DNA from: Terracoccus sp. 273MFTsu3.1
GTDB lineage: Bacteria > Actinomycetota > Actinomycetes > Actinomycetales > Dermatophilaceae
Length of the DNA: 64,000 bases
Direction: 5' to 3'
Assembly (NCBI RefSeq): GCF_000383675.1
Contig: NZ_KB911821.1
Location: forward strand, 496,001-560,000
Shown: piece after piece, positions 62,008-64,000 of the stretch
Position numbering within the stretch: the stretch's first letter is position 1
How the letters are laid out: each line of letters starts with the position of its first letter
Notes under the pieces: model-generated
What the model saw: the letters and a program-made list of their open reading frames with translations, nothing else
The model's database searches: none
What the model was told of the DNA's origin: nothing
Program-made: the position numbers and the translations under genes

Positions 62008-62037
62008 ATGCCGGGGGTCCGTCGGAACCCCCGGCAT
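62008..62037 (-). terminator. hairpin terminator after pnkp
   Basis: A perfect 11-base stem ATGCCGGGGGT / ACCCCCGGCAT with further CCG/CGG pairing in the loop, 23 bases past the pnkp stop. The rest of the 216-base gap (61845-62060) shows no coding region. Confidence 0.8.
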
Positions 62038-62060
62038 GCCCGGCGGGGCAGGGGAATGCG

Positions 62061-64000
62061 TCAGAGACGGGGGTCGACCGGCTCCGACTCGAGGGCGAGC
62101 ACGGCGAAGACGGGCTCGTGGACGCGCCACAGCGGCTCACCCCGGGCCAGTCGCTCCAGGGACTCGAGCCCGAGCGCGTACTCGCGCAGGGCGAGGGACC
62201 GCTTGTGCCCGAGGTTGCGCTCCCGGAGCCGCTCGAGGTGCTGCGGCAGCGTGTAGTCGGGCCCGTAGATGATGCGGAGGTACTCCCGACCGCGCACCTT
62301 GAGGCCCGGTTGCACGAGACCCGACCGGGTGCGCAGCAGGCCGGCGGCCGGCTTGACCACCATGCCCTCGCCACCCGAGGCGGTGAGCTCCTCCCACCAC
62401 CGCACCCCGGCCGCGACCGACGCCGGGTCGCCGGTGTCGACGACGAGACGGCGCGTCGTGCGGAAGGTCTGCGCGTCGGCCTCGACGAGGCGGTCGATGC
62501 GCTCGAGGTGCCACCGGTGCCCGCGGTCGTGCCACGTGCTGCCCTCGCCCGCGAGCAGCTGGAAGGGTGCGAGCTGCACGCCGTCGAGACCGTCGACATC
62601 CCAGCAGTACCGGCGGTATGCCGCCGTGAACGCCTCGGCGTTGGCCCGCCGCGCCGTGGTGCGACCGAGCAGGTCGGCGACGTCGAGACCGCGGCCGGCG
62701 GCCCGCTCGAGCACGTCGACGGCGGCGGGCAACGCGGCGCGGGCCGCAGCGCCGACGGAGGCGTACTGCTCGCGCAGCAGCACGTCGGCCTTGAGCGACC
62801 ACGGCAGCAGCTCTGCGTCGAGCAGCAGCCAGTCGGTGCCGAGCTCGTCCCACAGGCCGGCCTCCCCGACGGCCGTGCGCACCCGCCCGAGCAGGGACTC
62901 CGTGAGCGGGCCGTCGAGGAAGGACCGACCCGTACGCGTGTGCACGACCCCGGTCTCGCCCGCCGGGGCCCCGAAGCGCCGCGCGGCCGTGGCGGCGTCG
63001 CGGCACACGAGCACGACGGCCCGCGAGCCCATGTGTTTCTCCTCGCACACGACCTCTCCGACGCCGGCCTGGGCGTAGGCGCCGAAGGCCTCGTCAGGGT
63101 GCTCGAGCACGTCGGGGCGGCGCGACGTCGCGACCGGCGCCATGGTCGGCGGGAGGTAACCGAGCCAGCGCGGGTGCACGGCGAAACGGCTCATCACCTC
63201 GAGCGCGCCGGCGGCGTTCTCGCCGCGGATCGAGATCCGCCCGTGGTGGGCCGTCTCGACGACACGGCGCCCGAGGACGTCCGTGAGGTCGAGGTCGTCG
63301 TCGCCACGGGCCTGCCCGGCGCGGGTGTCGCCCGCTGCGTCCGTGCTCCCGCCGGCGACCGGGAAGGGCTTGGACGGCGCGTACCAGACCTGCTCGGCGG
63401 CGACCTGCACGACCTCCTTCTCCGGGTAACGCAGGGCGGTGAGATGACCTCCGAAGGCACATCCGGTGTCGAGGCACATCGTGTTGTTGACCCACTCGGG
63501 GTCGGGTGTCGGCGTGTGGCCGTAGAGCACCATGGCCCGGCCTCGGTAGTCGCGCGCCCACGGGTAGCGGACGGGCAGCCCGAACTCGTCGGTCTCCCCC
63601 GTCGTGTCGCCGTAGAGGGCGAAGGACCGGACCCGCCCGGAGGCGCGCCCGTGGTAGGCCTCCTTGAGCCCCGCGTGGGCGACGACGAGCCGGCCGTCGT
63701 CGAGCACGAGGTGCGACACGAGGCCGTAGCACCAGTCGCGCACGGCCGCGCGGAACTCGGCGGGCTCCTGCTCGAGCTGCGCGAGCGTCGTCTCGAGCCC
63801 GTGGCTCACCTGGACCCGGGCGCCGTCCAGCGCCCGGACGAGCTTGTGCTCGTGGTTGCCCGGGACCGCGAGCGCGTGCCCCGACGCCGTCATGCCCATG
63901 GCGAGGCGCAGCACCCCCGGGGTGTCGGGACCCCGGTCGACGAGGTCGCCGACGAACACGGCGCGACGGCCCTCGGGGTGCTCGGCGTCGACGGCTCGCC
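62061..64000 (-). CDS. pnkp: bacterial polynucleotide kinase-phosphatase-ligase Pnkp, N-terminus outside the window
   Basis: The frame stays open to the window edge, so the 5-prime end of the gene is missing. The first visible residues are AVDAEHPEGRRAVFVGDLVD, the start of the metallophosphatase domain (GDLVDRG, GNHEHKL, YGHTPTPD, CLDTGC). The C-terminal third is the adenylyltransferase/ligase domain with nucleotidyl-lysine motif EEKHMGSRAV and VVKPAAGLL. The N-terminal kinase domain lies beyond 64000. Pnkp, with the methyltransferase Hen1, repairs cleaved tRNA; hen1 would be expected next, outside the window. Confidence 0.95.
   Translation of the reverse strand, partial: RAVDAEHPEGRRAVFVGDLVDRGPDTPGVLRLAMGMTASGHALAVPGNHEHKLVRALDGARVQVSHGLETTLAQLEQEPAEFRAAVRDWCYGLVSHLVLDDGRLVVAHAGLKEAYHGRASGRVRSFALYGDTTGETDEFGLPVRYPWARDYRGRAMVLYGHTPTPDPEWVNNTMCLDTGCAFGGHLTALRYPEKEVVQVAAEQVWYAPSKPFPVAGGSTDAAGDTRAGQARGDDDLDLTDVLGRRVVETAHHGRISIRGENAAGALEVMSRFAVHPRWLGYLPPTMAPVATSRRPDVLEHPDEAFGAYAQAGVGEVVCEEKHMGSRAVVLVCRDAATAARRFGAPAGETGVVHTRTGRSFLDGPLTESLLGRVRTAVGEAGLWDELGTDWLLLDAELLPWSLKADVLLREQYASVGAAARAALPAAVDVLERAAGRGLDVADLLGRTTARRANAEAFTAAYRRYCWDVDGLDGVQLAPFQLLAGEGSTWHDRGHRWHLERIDRLVEADAQTFRTTRRLVVDTGDPASVAAGVRWWEELTASGGEGMVVKPAAGLLRTRSGLVQPGLKVRGREYLRIIYGPDYTLPQHLERLRERNLGHKRSLALREYALGLESLERLARGEPLWRVHEPVFAVLALESEPVDPRL

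Overview
The window is 64 kb of very GC-rich (about 70 percent by eye), densely packed DNA from an actinobacterial chromosome. Its closest affinity looks like the Intrasporangiaceae/Janibacter part of the Micrococcales, although I cannot fix the genus. The evidence is a set of actinobacterium-specific genes: whiB2, mtrAB-lpqB, mycothione reductase, a SigH/RshA-type redox sigma/anti-sigma pair, F420 biosynthesis genes, a WS/DGAT acyltransferase, an Rv3235-family protein, DUF3499, and the 24-residue ribosomal protein bL37. I see no insertion sequence, prophage, CRISPR array, rRNA or convincing tRNA. This is core chromosome rather than an island.

Layout, left to right. 1-6.2 kb: an alpha/beta hydrolase behind its TetR regulator, a Nudix-kinase fusion, DUF6912 and WS/DGAT genes, then a cupredoxin-like lipoprotein with a polytopic membrane partner. 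6.2-11.2 kb: CpaE-like ATPase, SAF-domain (CpaB-like) protein, BldC-like helix-turn-helix protein, LysM protein and Rv3235-family protein. 11.3-22.6 kb: secA, ycaQ-type glycosylase, LuxR-type response regulator, hpf, comF, lpqB, mtrB, mtrA. 22.8-32.6 kb: lipoprotein, membrane protein, sahH, DUF808, mycothione reductase, then a SIS isomerase-Trm112-manB-DUF3499 operon. 32.7-40.5 kb: zincin-like protein, DUF5719, a giant glycosyltransferase, whiB2, fbiA, fbiB. 40.5-47.7 kb: quinone reductase, bioYMN biotin transporter, malic enzyme, and two membrane HD-domain proteins with a 30-codon mini-ORF just upstream. 48-54 kb: bL37, rshA, sigH, hydrolase, SRAP, DoxX, aroA, rsgA, hisN. 55-64 kb: GNAT enzyme, an M16 peptidase pair, a proline-rich membrane protein, a class V aminotransferase-like enzyme, an oxidoreductase, and the C-terminal two thirds of the RNA-repair enzyme Pnkp, cut by the window end.

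Much of the order (rshA-sigH-SRAP-aroA-rsgA; Rv3235-secA-hpf-comF-lpqB-mtrB-mtrA-sahH-SIS-manB-DUF3499-whiB2-fbiA-fbiB) matches the Mycobacterium tuberculosis Rv3221A-Rv3262 region as I remember it, so this is an anciently conserved neighbourhood for cell envelope, division and thiol stress. Themes that link the genes are envelope growth (MtrAB-LpqB, ManB, the glycosyltransferase, WhiB2, SecA), thiol/redox defence (SigH/RshA, mycothione reductase, F420), and translation/RNA upkeep (HPF, RsgA, bL37, Trm112-like, Pnkp).

Many genes start 6-7 bases after a TANNNT -10 box, which points to leaderless mRNAs. The least explained element is the mini-ORF (47702-47794, minus) with a strong ribosome-binding site, next to two membrane HD-domain proteins with altered active sites.
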